A stretch of DNA of 64,000 nt. Origin: CAZOWL01 sp964583605 (GTDB taxonomy: Bacteria > Pseudomonadota > Gammaproteobacteria > Chromatiales > Chromatiaceae). Each line of letters starts with the position of its first letter. Positions within the stretch are counted from its first letter, which is position 1. A program made the position numbers and the translations under genes. This document shows positions 17,387 to 25,846 of the stretch, one piece after another. The notes beneath the pieces were generated by a model. That model saw nothing but the letters and a program-made list of their open reading frames with translations. It did no database searches and had not been told where the DNA came from. The stretch spans positions 16,571 to 80,570 of the forward strand of contig CAZOWL010000007.1 of NCBI GenBank assembly GCA_964583605.1, in the 5' to 3' direction.

Positions 17387-18709
17387 TTAGTCTGCGGCGC
17401 GAAGCGCCGTGGCCGACCGTGCCCGCGACTCCTCCGAGACAACTGCGACCACGGCCTCGCAGAGCGTAGCCAGCTGATCATCGCTGACAATATAGGGTGG
17501 CATCAGATAGACGAGACGACCGAAGGGACGCAACCAGACCCCACGCGCGATAAAGCGTGGCTGGATCTCGGCGAGCGCGACCGGGTGGTCCAGCTCAACG
17601 ACGCCGATTGCGCCCAGGACACGCACATCGGCGACCCCAGGAAGGCCTCGGCACGGCGCAAGGCCGGCGTTCAGACCTCGCTCGATGCGGCGGATTTCCG
17701 CGGCCCAGTCTTGGCCGAGGAGTAGATCGATACTGGCGTTCGCGACGGCGCAGGCGAGCGGGTTGCCCATGAAGGTCGGGCCATGCATGAACACGCCGGG
17801 TTCGCCCGATGAGATGGTTTGCGCAACCTCGCGGGTGGCAATCGTCGCGGCCAGGGTCATGCAGCCGCCGGTGAGGGCCTTGCCGACCGTCATGATGTCC
17901 GGGGCGATCGCGGCGTGCTCACAGGCGAAGAGCCGTCCCGTCCGCCCGAAGCCGGTCGCGATCTCATCGGCGATCAGCAGGACACCATAGCGGTCGCAGA
18001 GCGCGCGCGCCTGGCGAAGGTAGTCAGCGGAATAGAAGCGCATGCCGCCGGCCCCCTGGACGATGGGCTCCAGGATCAGACCGGCCAGCTCGTGGTGACG
18101 TTGGGCGAGCCGCTCTGTGAGCGCTGCGAGATCGTCGGCTGAGCAAGCCTCGCCGAAGCGACAGGTGGGCGCCGGCGCGAAGAGCTGTTGCGGCAGGATC
18201 CCGCGAAAAAGGGTATGCATCCCGGTGACCGGATCGCAGACCGACATGGCGCCGAGCGTATCGCCATGATAGCCACCGCGAATCGTCAAGAGACGTTGCT
18301 TCTGCGGCTGATCCTTGGCGTGCCAGTACTGGATCGCCATCTTGATTGCGATCTCGACCGACACCGAGCCTGAGTCGCAGAGGAAGACATGTTGCAGAGG
18401 CTCGGGCGTGATGGCTACGAGCCGCTCGGCCAGCTCGACGGCCGGGGCATGGGTGAAGCCACCGAACATGACGTGGGCCATCCGCCCGAGCTGGTCTCGC
18501 ACTGCTCGCGTGAGGATGGGGTGGCTATAGCCGTGAATGACGCACCACCAAGACGCCATCCCATCAATCAGTACCCGACCGTCCAGCAGCTCGATCTCGC
18601 AGCCGCGCGCGCCGCGCACTGGGTAGACAGGGTCATTGATGAAGGCCGAAGCATACGGATGCCAAACGTGGGCCGCATCACGGGCAGCGAGCATGGCCAT
18701 CTCATTCAT
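17387..18709 (-). CDS. bioA: Adenosylmethionine-8-amino-7-oxononanoate aminotransferase
   Basis: 440 residues. BioA transfers the amino group of SAM to KAPA, giving DAPA in biotin synthesis, with PLP as cofactor. Signature elements: HVWHPYASA at the N-terminus, GMASWWCVIHGYSHP, GGYHGDTLGAMSVCDP, the aspartate-containing LLIADEIATGFGRTG, and the PLP-lysine in IMTVGKALTGGCM. The ATG at 18709 follows GGAG at suitable spacing; a second ATG lies three codons on. No other bio gene is in the window, so it is an isolated bioA. Confidence 0.95.
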   Translation of the reverse strand: MNEMAMLAARDAAHVWHPYASAFINDPVYPVRGARGCEIELLDGRVLIDGMASWWCVIHGYSHPILTRAVRDQLGRMAHVMFGGFTHAPAVELAERLVAITPEPLQHVFLCDSGSVSVEIAIKMAIQYWHAKDQPQKQRLLTIRGGYHGDTLGAMSVCDPVTGMHTLFRGILPQQLFAPAPTCRFGEACSADDLAALTERLAQRHHELAGLILEPIVQGAGGMRFYSADYLRQARALCDRYGVLLIADEIATGFGRTGRLFACEHAAIAPDIMTVGKALTGGCMTLAATIATREVAQTISSGEPGVFMHGPTFMGNPLACAVANASIDLLLGQDWAAEIRRIERGLNAGLAPCRGLPGVADVRVLGAIGVVELDHPVALAEIQPRFIARGVWLRPFGRLVYLMPPYIVSDDQLATLCEAVVAVVSEESRARSATALRAAD

Positions 18710-19003
18710 CGACGACGCTCCATAAGGGGTGCCTATAGATTCTGATGTAACGATCGGTGCGTGCCCGCACGACCACCAAGCTGAGCCGGCCGCCGGGACG
18801 CGCGCCGTGCTCTCCGGCGGCCACTCTGCGGTGCACTGTAGGTGACATCGCTCAGTGATGGGATCCGGCGGCTTGCTCTCCCGTCAGTGGCACAAGTGCT
18901 TTACCATCGCACCCTCGCCAGTAGAGGTGCCCGCGAAGGCCGAGCCCCATCCCTTCGCCTGGCCCGGCCTCTACTCACATGCTGCCGGCCCGGGAAAGAA
19001 GTC

Positions 19004-21007
19004 ATGGCCAAAAAGCCCAAAGATCTCGACAGTCCCGCTCATCGGCGGGAATCCGCACCTGCGCCCCCAACGGCGCCCGCGGATTGCCCGCCCCCAAGAG
19101 CCGATACCATCAAACAGCCATCGCCCGATACGCCCGACCTATCGTCCCCGCTCGTAGGTCCCGGGCGCGACCGGGGGTTGTCTAGCCCCCGCACCGCATT
19201 GCCGCCCCATACACGGCCGATGCCTGAGCCCAAGGTCGGGTCGGGAGGGCCCAGCTCAGAGTCCTCCCGCTTGGACTTGGTGCGCCCGACATCGTCACAA
19301 CCGGTGCGCGGGCCAACCTGGTCGGCAGAGGCACAATCGAGAGAGTCGGGCCGTCCCGAGACCGCGCCGCCCTCGCCTCCGGCTGAGAAACCTTCTGCTC
19401 CGCGCGCCCTCGAGTCCTTACCGGCGTTGCGTAGCACAGACGACATCGCACCACCGCCGGCCCAGGCAATCATGCCGGAGCCCTCAACAACCGCCCCAGC
19501 TAACCCGAGTCCGGCGCCACCGTGGCGTCCAAGCCTTTTCATTGTCCAGATTACGCCCGAAATGGCACCGGTCGCCAAGGTCGGCGGACTTGCCGACGTC
19601 GTATTCGGACTCAGCCGCGAGCTGACCATTCGTGGCCATCACGTCGAGATCGTTTTGCCGAAATACGACAACCTCCGCTACGACCACATCTTCGAGCTGC
19701 ACGAGGTGTATCGCGATCTTTGGGTACCATGGTATGAGGGCGCAATCCATTGCACCGTGTATTTCGGCTTTGTCCATGATCGCAAGTGCTTTTTCATCGA
19801 GCCGCATTCGCGCGACAACTTCTTCCATCGCGGCAGCATCTACGGCTTTCCCGACGACGTTCTGCGGTATGCCTTCTTCTCGCGGGCGGCGATCGAGTTT
19901 CTATGGAAATCCGGCAAACAACCCGAGATCATCCACTGCCATGACTGGCAAACCGCGCTCGTACCGGTTTTCCTCTATGAGGTCTATCAGCAGCTCGGGA
20001 TGACTCACCCGAGAGTGTGTCTAACGATACACAACTTTGCCCATCAAGGCTTGATCGGTGCCGAGCTCCTGCGGGCAACGGGTCTACACCGGCCCGAGCG
20101 CTTCTTTGACCACCACCGTCTGCGCGACAATCGTTACCCGAACGCCTTGAATCTCCTCAAAGGAGGGATCGTCTACGCGAATTTCATCACAACCGTCTCA
20201 CCGCGCTACGCCTATGAGGTCAAGGATCACGGCCAGGCCTTTGGATTGGAGCCAACGTTGCACACGCACCATGTCAAATATGGCGGCATCGTCAACGGTG
20301 TCGACTACGACGTGTGGAATCCCGAGATCGATCGCCACATCCCAGTGCGCTATAGCCTCGAGCACATAGAACGCAAGTACGACAACAAGCGGGCCTTGCG
20401 GCACCGTCTCATGCTCGCCGACAACGAAAAGCCGATTGTCGCCTTCATTGGCCGACTGGATCCTCAGAAAGGTCTGGAGCTTGTCCGGCATGCGATCTTC
20501 TTCACGCTCGAGCGCGGCGGCCAGTTCGTGCTGCTCGGGTCGAGCCCAGATTCCCGCATCAACGCGGATTTCTGGGGCTTGAAACGCATGCTGAACGACA
20601 GCCCAGACTGTCATCTCGAGATCGGTTTCGACGAAGACCTGTCGCACTTGATCTACGCTGGGGCGGACATGATGTTGGTGCCGAGTCGCTTCGAGCCATG
20701 TGGTCTCACCCAGCTGATTGCCTTGCGCTACGGAACCATCCCGATCGTCCGCGCTGTGGGTGGGTTGGCAGATACGGTGTTCGATAAGGACTACGCCTCA
20801 CGGCCCTTGCACGAGCGCAATGGCTATGTCTTCGCCGACTACGATCAAACCGGACTCGAATCGGCGCTCGGGCGCGCCATAGCCTGCTACTATCAATACC
20901 CCGAGCACTTCCGTGAGCTCATGAGGCACGCGATGCGGGCAGATTATTCTTGGAATCAACCGGGTCAGGATTATCTTAATATCTACGAATTCATCCGGGA
21001 TAAATGA
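19004..21007 (+). CDS. glgA: Glycogen synthase (GT5) with long disordered N-terminal extension
   Basis: 667 residues from the ATG at 19004 (MAKKPKDLDSP), preceded by GGAAAGAAG; an earlier start at 18842 is less likely. GlgA extends alpha-1,4-glucan from ADP- or UDP-glucose. The first ~175 residues are low-complexity Pro/Ser/Ala/Arg sequence absent from ordinary GlgA. The catalytic part begins at FIVQITPEMAPVAKVGGLAD, with the nucleotide-sugar KxGGL motif. It continues with HCHDWQTALVP, TTVSPRYAYEV, GIVNGVDYDVWNP, FIGRLDPQKGLELV and the C-terminal SRFEPCGLTQLIALRYG. The insert YDHIFELHEVYRDLWVPWYE resembles the GlgA2/starch-synthase III-IV lineage. It is followed after 84 bp by a GH13 gene. 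Confidence 0.9.
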   Translation: MAKKPKDLDSPAHRRESAPAPPTAPADCPPPRADTIKQPSPDTPDLSSPLVGPGRDRGLSSPRTALPPHTRPMPEPKVGSGGPSSESSRLDLVRPTSSQPVRGPTWSAEAQSRESGRPETAPPSPPAEKPSAPRALESLPALRSTDDIAPPPAQAIMPEPSTTAPANPSPAPPWRPSLFIVQITPEMAPVAKVGGLADVVFGLSRELTIRGHHVEIVLPKYDNLRYDHIFELHEVYRDLWVPWYEGAIHCTVYFGFVHDRKCFFIEPHSRDNFFHRGSIYGFPDDVLRYAFFSRAAIEFLWKSGKQPEIIHCHDWQTALVPVFLYEVYQQLGMTHPRVCLTIHNFAHQGLIGAELLRATGLHRPERFFDHHRLRDNRYPNALNLLKGGIVYANFITTVSPRYAYEVKDHGQAFGLEPTLHTHHVKYGGIVNGVDYDVWNPEIDRHIPVRYSLEHIERKYDNKRALRHRLMLADNEKPIVAFIGRLDPQKGLELVRHAIFFTLERGGQFVLLGSSPDSRINADFWGLKRMLNDSPDCHLEIGFDEDLSHLIYAGADMMLVPSRFEPCGLTQLIALRYGTIPIVRAVGGLADTVFDKDYASRPLHERNGYVFADYDQTGLESALGRAIACYYQYPEHFRELMRHAMRADYSWNQPGQDYLNIYEFIRDK

Positions 21008-21091
21008 TTCTGCACATGAGAGTCGCACCAACGAGTACGCTCGTCCACCCTTAAGATCTTCAGGACCAAGTCTCAATCATCCAGGAACGCG

Positions 21092-22366
21092 ATGCGCATC
21101 TATAACCTCTTTCCGCTGCTCTCCGGCCGTCTTGCCGATTGGACCCCACACCTGAATCGTGCAGCCAACATGGGATTCGACTGGATCTTCGTTAATCCGG
21201 TGCAAGCCCCGGGCAGCTCTGGCAGCCTCTATTCGATAGCGGACTACTTTGCCATCAACAAATCCCTGCTGAGCCCACGTTCACGAACCAAGCCCCAGGA
21301 TCAGGTGAGGGCCATGGCCGCCGAGGCTAAAAAGCTCGGATTGCGGCTCATGGTGGATCTTGTCATCAATCACTGTGCACATGACTCCAAGCTTGTCCGG
21401 GAGCACCCCGACTGGTTTGTCCGCGACGGCGACGACATCGCACACCCATTCTGTGTCGAGGCCAATGGCAACAAGGTCGTCTGGGGCGATCTCGCCCAGC
21501 TCGACCACCGTCACAGTGTCGACGCGGAGGGCCTGTGGCGCTATTGTGTTGACATCGTCGAATACCTGATCGGGCTCGGCTTCAGCGGCTTCCGCTGCGA
21601 TGCGGCATATCAAATCCCTACCTCGTTTTGGCAGCGCCTCATCACCCGGATCAAGAATGATCATCCCGACGTCTTTTTTGCGGCCGAGACGCTAGGATGC
21701 TCCCCTGGGCAAACGCGTGACACGGCCATAGCCGGGTTCGACGCCATCTTCAACAGCTCCAAGTGGTGGGATTTCGAAAGCCCATGGCTTCTGGAGCAGT
21801 ACGAGCTGACGCGCGAGATCGTTCCGTCGATCGGCTTCCCAGAAAGCCACGATACGGACCGGCTGTTCGCTGAATCAGGCGAGAACGCACACGCGATGAA
21901 GCAGCGATACCTGTTTACGGCGCTGTTCTCGACTGGGGTCATGATGCCAATCGGGTTCGAATATGGCTTCCGGCGCCGTCTACACGTCGTCGAGACGCGA
22001 CCGGAGCACTGGGAAGAGCCGAGCGTCGATCTGACCGATTTCATCGCCCGGGTCAATCGGCTCAAGGCCAGCCAACCGGTCTTTCAACAGGAGAGCCTGA
22101 CCCAGCGTTTGCATCACCCGAACCCGGCCATCCTGCTCCTCTGGAAGGCGTGCCGTAAAGGCACCGATCAGGCCCTCATCATCTTGAACAAGGATCCTTG
22201 GAACCGCCAACCGTGCCATATCGATGATCTCTACCGCCACGTGCAAGCCCCGCCGCCCCTGCGTGATATCTCGCCCGAGTGGCCTCAGGACTATCTGCCA
22301 ACGCCCTACACCTTTGACATGGATCCGGGCATGGCTCGTGTCCTCGTTGCCGCGGGAAACGGCTAG
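21092..22366 (+). CDS. GH13 alpha-amylase-family enzyme (GlgE-like catalytic barrel)
   Basis: 424 residues; the ATG at 21092 follows AGGAACGCG. It has one (beta/alpha)8 barrel with the four GH13 regions: DLVINHC (89-95), GFRCDAA with nucleophile Asp170, AAETLG with acid/base Glu199, and PESHDTDRL with His253-Asp254. All catalytic residues are present. The N-terminus, DWTPHLNRAANMGFDWIFVNP, resembles the catalytic part of maltosyltransferase GlgE, but the GlgE N-terminal domain is missing and the C-domain is short. It probably acts on alpha-glucans with the glgA product; hydrolase versus transferase cannot be decided. Confidence 0.85.
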   Translation: MRIYNLFPLLSGRLADWTPHLNRAANMGFDWIFVNPVQAPGSSGSLYSIADYFAINKSLLSPRSRTKPQDQVRAMAAEAKKLGLRLMVDLVINHCAHDSKLVREHPDWFVRDGDDIAHPFCVEANGNKVVWGDLAQLDHRHSVDAEGLWRYCVDIVEYLIGLGFSGFRCDAAYQIPTSFWQRLITRIKNDHPDVFFAAETLGCSPGQTRDTAIAGFDAIFNSSKWWDFESPWLLEQYELTREIVPSIGFPESHDTDRLFAESGENAHAMKQRYLFTALFSTGVMMPIGFEYGFRRRLHVVETRPEHWEEPSVDLTDFIARVNRLKASQPVFQQESLTQRLHHPNPAILLLWKACRKGTDQALIILNKDPWNRQPCHIDDLYRHVQAPPPLRDISPEWPQDYLPTPYTFDMDPGMARVLVAAGNG

Positions 22367-22512
22367 AGCGCTTGTCGTAACCGAGACGGCCGCAGGATCC
22401 ACTGCGCGTCGAAGACCGAACAGCACAGCGCGCAATAGGATCTGCGGCCTGGGCTATAACCTAAGCCGATGAACCCAAGAGAAATGGATTGCACCAGAAA
22501 GAACGTAAAACC

Positions 22513-22707
22513 ATGATCTGCTGGATGCGCTATCTCTTCGTCGCTGTTGTCACCATCTTGGGGGTCGGCAGTATCATCAGCGCCTGCGGGCAGAAGGGCG
22601 ATCTCTATCTGCCCGAGTCGAAGCCGCCCGCCCGAACTACTGCTGAATCCGCGTCTGGTGACGATGTCCCTGTGCCGTCGCCGCAGACTGGATCCGACAC
22701 GCGCTAG
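22513..22707 (+). CDS. lptM: LptM-like small lipoprotein (YifL family)
   Basis: 64 residues from the ATG at 22513. A lipoprotein signal peptide ends in the lipobox IISAC, and the mature protein starts CGQKGDLYLPE, the hallmark of LptM/YifL. LptM binds the LptD-LptE lipopolysaccharide translocon in the outer membrane and helps its oxidative maturation. The Pro/Ser-rich tail is variable, as in the family. The gene sits 16 bp before lysA, the conserved lptM-lysA(-dapF) arrangement, though dapF does not follow here. Confidence 0.85.
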   Translation: MICWMRYLFVAVVTILGVGSIISACGQKGDLYLPESKPPARTTAESASGDDVPVPSPQTGSDTR

Positions 22708-22723
22708 CCCCTCATCGCTCAGG

Positions 22724-23971
22724 ATGGATCACTTCCTGTATCGCGGCGGCGAGCTCTGGGCCGAAGATGTACCAGTGGTCCGTATCGCCGAGCGCTTTGG
22801 CACCCCGTGCTACGTGTACTCGCGCGCCACTCTGGAGCGACACTGGCACGCCTTTGATCACGCCTTCCGAGATCATGCACACCTCATCTGCTTCGCTGTG
22901 AAGGCCAACTCCAACCTGGCGGTGCTGAACGTCCTGGCCCGGCTCGGCTCCGGCTTCGACATCGTGTCTGTAGGCGAGCTAGAGCGGGTCCTGGCGGCAG
23001 GCGGTGATCCACAGCGCGTCATCTTTTCCGGTGTTGGGAAGCGCGAGGATGAGATGCGTCGAGCCCTTGAGGTCGGTATCCGTGGTTTCAACGTGGAATC
23101 AGAAGCCGAGCTTCTTCGCCTCGACCGCTTGGCTGCCGAGGCCGACGTGATTGCACCGATATCAATCCGCGTCAACCCAGATGTCGATGCCCGCACCCAC
23201 CCTTACATCGCCACCGGGCTCAAGGAGAACAAGTTCGGTATCGACATTCGGCGTGCTGAGCACGTCTATCGCCAAGCTGCGGGGCTAACCAATATTCAAG
23301 TCGCCGGCATCGACTGCCATATCGGCTCCCAGCTCACCGAGCTTGCGCCCTTTGTGGACGCGCTTCACCGTGTGCTTGCTTTGACCCGACGCTTGGCCGA
23401 TATCGGGATCGCGATCACCCATCTCGATCTCGGCGGGGGCCTCGGGATCCGCTACACTGACGAGCGGCCGCCTGAGCCCGCCGATTATGCCGCCGTCATT
23501 GGGCAGCACTTGGCCGACCTTCCCTACGAGATCCTACTTGAGCCGGGACGCGCCATCGCCGGCAATGCCGGTGTCCTGCTCACGCGTGTGGAGTATCTAA
23601 AGCCCACGGAGCACAAGCGCTTTGCGATTCTCGACGCGGCGATGAATGATCTGTTGCGTCCCGCCCTTTACCAGGCCCGCCAAGAGGTCGTGCCGGTGCA
23701 CGAGAATAGCCGCAATGAGCGGGCCCTCTACGACCTTGTAGGGCCTGTCTGCGAGACGGGTGATTTCCTCGGCAAGGACCGCTCGCTCAGCCTCGCCCCC
23801 GGCGATCTCCTCGCCGTGCGCGGCTGCGGTGCCTACGGTTTTGTGATGAGCTCCAGCTACAACAGCCGCCCACGTGCACCCGAAGTGATGGTTGACGGTG
23901 ACCAAGCCTACTTGGTGCGTCGCCGCGAGACCGTCACCGATCTCTACTCCGGAGAGTGCCTGCTACCATGA
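22724..23971 (+). CDS. lysA: Diaminopimelate decarboxylase
   Basis: 415 residues from the ATG at 22724; an upstream open frame overlaps lptM and is rejected. LysA decarboxylates meso-diaminopimelate to L-lysine, with PLP. Family features: CFAVKANSNLAVL carrying the PLP lysine, IDCHIGSQLTEL, DLGGGLGIRY, LEPGRAIAGNAG, GPVCETGDFLG with the active-site Cys, and GAYGFVMSSSYNSRPR. It begins the pair lysA-methyltransferase, whose start overlaps the lysA stop. dapF, the usual neighbour, is replaced by the methyltransferase gene. Confidence 0.96.
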   Translation: MDHFLYRGGELWAEDVPVVRIAERFGTPCYVYSRATLERHWHAFDHAFRDHAHLICFAVKANSNLAVLNVLARLGSGFDIVSVGELERVLAAGGDPQRVIFSGVGKREDEMRRALEVGIRGFNVESEAELLRLDRLAAEADVIAPISIRVNPDVDARTHPYIATGLKENKFGIDIRRAEHVYRQAAGLTNIQVAGIDCHIGSQLTELAPFVDALHRVLALTRRLADIGIAITHLDLGGGLGIRYTDERPPEPADYAAVIGQHLADLPYEILLEPGRAIAGNAGVLLTRVEYLKPTEHKRFAILDAAMNDLLRPALYQARQEVVPVHENSRNERALYDLVGPVCETGDFLGKDRSLSLAPGDLLAVRGCGAYGFVMSSSYNSRPRAPEVMVDGDQAYLVRRRETVTDLYSGECLLP

Positions 23972-24639
23972 GACGCCGACCTGAGCCTGAGCTGATGAGC
24001 GAGCTTGAGCAAGCCCGCGCCTATGCCGAAGCAGACTTCTCGGAGCCCAATGCCCATTTCATCAAGCTGCTTCAAGAGCTGACCAGCGCACCCATCGATG
24101 CGGCGCAGGCCGTCGATCTCGGCTGCGGACCGGCCGACATTGTCGCCCGTTTCCTCACGGCTTATCCGCAGGCGCACTGCGATGCCATTGACGGTTCCGA
24201 AGCCATGCTCGCTCACGCCCGCGCCGCGTTAGACGCGTGGCCGGGGATCAGCAAGCGCTGCCGCCTCATCTGCGATCGCCTCCCAAGCAATCGATTGGCC
24301 AGCCGCGGCTACGATCTGATCCTGTCAAACAGCCTGCTTCATCACTTACATGACCCACACGTTCTCTGGCGAACGGTGCGCGAGGTGGCCAGGCCCGGGG
24401 CACAGATACTGATCATGGATTTGATGCGACCGGCGAGCGCCGGCATGGCGGAGGCCTTGGTCGAAACCTATGCGGCGAAAACCCCAGAGGTGCTGCGCCG
24501 AGACTTCCGCAACTCGCTGTTCGCCGCCTTCGAGCCAACGGAGGTTCTAGAACAGCTCACGGAAGTGCACCTCACCACGCTCAAGGTGGCCGTCGTCAGC
24601 GATCGCCACCTGGCCGTGCACGGTCGCTTGCCCACGTGA
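23968..24639 (+). CDS. Class I SAM-dependent methyltransferase
   Basis: 223 residues; the ATG at 23968 overlaps the lysA stop by four bases (ATGA), so translation is coupled. The Rossmann methyltransferase fold is shown by AVDLGCGPADIVARF (motif I, about 49-63), DAIDGSEAMLAHAR (motif II) and YDLILSNSLLHHLHDP (motif IV/post-I). The substrate is unknown. It resembles the Trm9/UbiE-like small-molecule methyltransferases in lysA operons of some gammaproteobacteria. The C-terminus contains VHLTTLKVAVVSDRHLAV. Confidence 0.75.
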   Translation: MRRRPEPELMSELEQARAYAEADFSEPNAHFIKLLQELTSAPIDAAQAVDLGCGPADIVARFLTAYPQAHCDAIDGSEAMLAHARAALDAWPGISKRCRLICDRLPSNRLASRGYDLILSNSLLHHLHDPHVLWRTVREVARPGAQILIMDLMRPASAGMAEALVETYAAKTPEVLRRDFRNSLFAAFEPTEVLEQLTEVHLTTLKVAVVSDRHLAVHGRLPT

Positions 24640-24678
24640 CCACAGAGCCCTGCTCGGCGAGCGCAACTGCGTCAGACG

Positions 24679-24805
24679 TTACCATGAAATTCGCGGAGCA
24701 CGTTCGCCCCCTCGCCCTCTGGGAGAGGGTTGGGGTGAGGGAACGATCAGGGGCGAGGTGACCTTTCATCGTCTGGGGTGGCTCGGCTCGCCCCATGATC
24801 GTTAG
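24679..24805 (+). repeat. Dispersed ~125-bp hairpin repeat, copy 3
   Basis: It runs from TTACCATGAAATTCGCGGAG to CCATGATCGTTAG. Its core is the same CCCTCGCCCTCTGGGAGAGG hairpin, with the second stem GGGGCGAG/CTCGCCCC intact. Its last bases (TTA at 24802-24804) read on the minus strand as the TAA stop of the epimerase gene, so the copy abuts and completes that gene's 3' end. Confidence 0.85.
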
Positions 24806-25809
24806 ACGGCATAATAGCTGCGATACCAGTCGACAAACCGGGACACGCCGACCTCAACTGGTGTCGAAGGCTGGTAGCCAGTATCGGCAACGAGCTCGGT
24901 CACATCGGCATAGGTATCCGGCACATCGCCCGGCTGCAACGGGAGCAGTCTCTTCTCTGCCTTGCGGTCGAGGCATCGCTCTAAGACCTCGATATAGTCC
25001 ATCAGCTCCACCGGCCGGTGATTGCCAATGTTGTACAGGCGATACGGAGCGAGGCTGCTCCCAGCATCCGGCTCAGCGCCGGACCAACCAGGGTTTCCTT
25101 GCGGTGGACGGTCGAGGACGCGGACGACGCCCTCGACAATGTCGTCGACGTAGGTGAAATCACGCCGATGGCGACCGTAATTGAAGACCTCAATAGGCTG
25201 CCCGGCCAAGATAGCTCGGGTGAACTTGAAGAGCGCCATATCCGGTCGACCCCAAGGCCCATAGACGGTGAAGAAGCGCAAGCCTGTGGTCGGGATACGA
25301 TAAAGATGACTGTAGGTGTGGGCCATCAGCTCATTGGCCTTCTTCGTCGCCGCGTAGAGGCTGAGCGGATGATCGACGTTATCATGCACAGAGAACGGCA
25401 TACGGGTATTGGCGCCGTACACCGAGCTGCTCGACGCATACACAATGTGCTCGACCCCGACCTGCCGACAACCCTCGAGGATATTGGCAAAGCCGACGAG
25501 ATTCGCATCCACATAGGCCATCGGGTTCTCGATGGAATAGCGGACGCCGGCCTGCGCGGCGAGGTTGACGACCCGCTCCGGCCGATAATCGGCAAACGCG
25601 GCCGCGACGCCGTCTCGATCCTCGATGTCGAGGCGCATATCCGTATAACCGGGATAACTGAGGGTCCGCTGCAGTCGTGCCTGCTTGAGCGCGACCTCGT
25701 AGTAGGGATTGAGATTGTCAACGCCGATGACTTCATCGCCCCGCTCGAGGAGCCGGATCGCCAGCGCCGAGCCGATGAAGCCCGCACTACCTGTAATCAG
25801 TATCCTCAT
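24802..25809 (-). CDS. NAD-dependent UDP-sugar 4-epimerase (UDP-glucuronate epimerase type)
   Basis: 335 residues from the ATG at 25809, preceded by AGAGAGGCGGCC; the upstream frame is rejected. It is an extended SDR fold: GSAGFIGSALA (NAD-binding, residues 7-17), VDNLNPYYEVALKQARL, NLAAQAGVRYSIENP, SSSVYG, and SLYAATKKANE with the YxxxK pair. The sequence YYEVALKQARL and the FFTVYGPWGRPDMALFKFT block are typical of UDP-glucuronate 4-epimerases of capsule loci. It pairs with the UDP-sugar dehydrogenase just upstream (37 bp), so the two probably supply UDP-uronic acids for surface polysaccharide. Confidence 0.85.
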   Translation of the reverse strand: MRILITGSAGFIGSALAIRLLERGDEVIGVDNLNPYYEVALKQARLQRTLSYPGYTDMRLDIEDRDGVAAAFADYRPERVVNLAAQAGVRYSIENPMAYVDANLVGFANILEGCRQVGVEHIVYASSSSVYGANTRMPFSVHDNVDHPLSLYAATKKANELMAHTYSHLYRIPTTGLRFFTVYGPWGRPDMALFKFTRAILAGQPIEVFNYGRHRRDFTYVDDIVEGVVRVLDRPPQGNPGWSGAEPDAGSSLAPYRLYNIGNHRPVELMDYIEVLERCLDRKAEKRLLPLQPGDVPDTYADVTELVADTGYQPSTPVEVGVSRFVDWYRSYYAV

Positions 25810-25846
25810 GGCCGCCTCTCTACTGGGGTTGAATCCTGGGGTTGGT

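Noticed and set aside
24674..24808. AGACG on both sides of repeat copy 3 as a target-site duplication
   Set aside because: The other three copies have no matching direct repeats, and part of the right AGACG belongs to the conserved repeat end.
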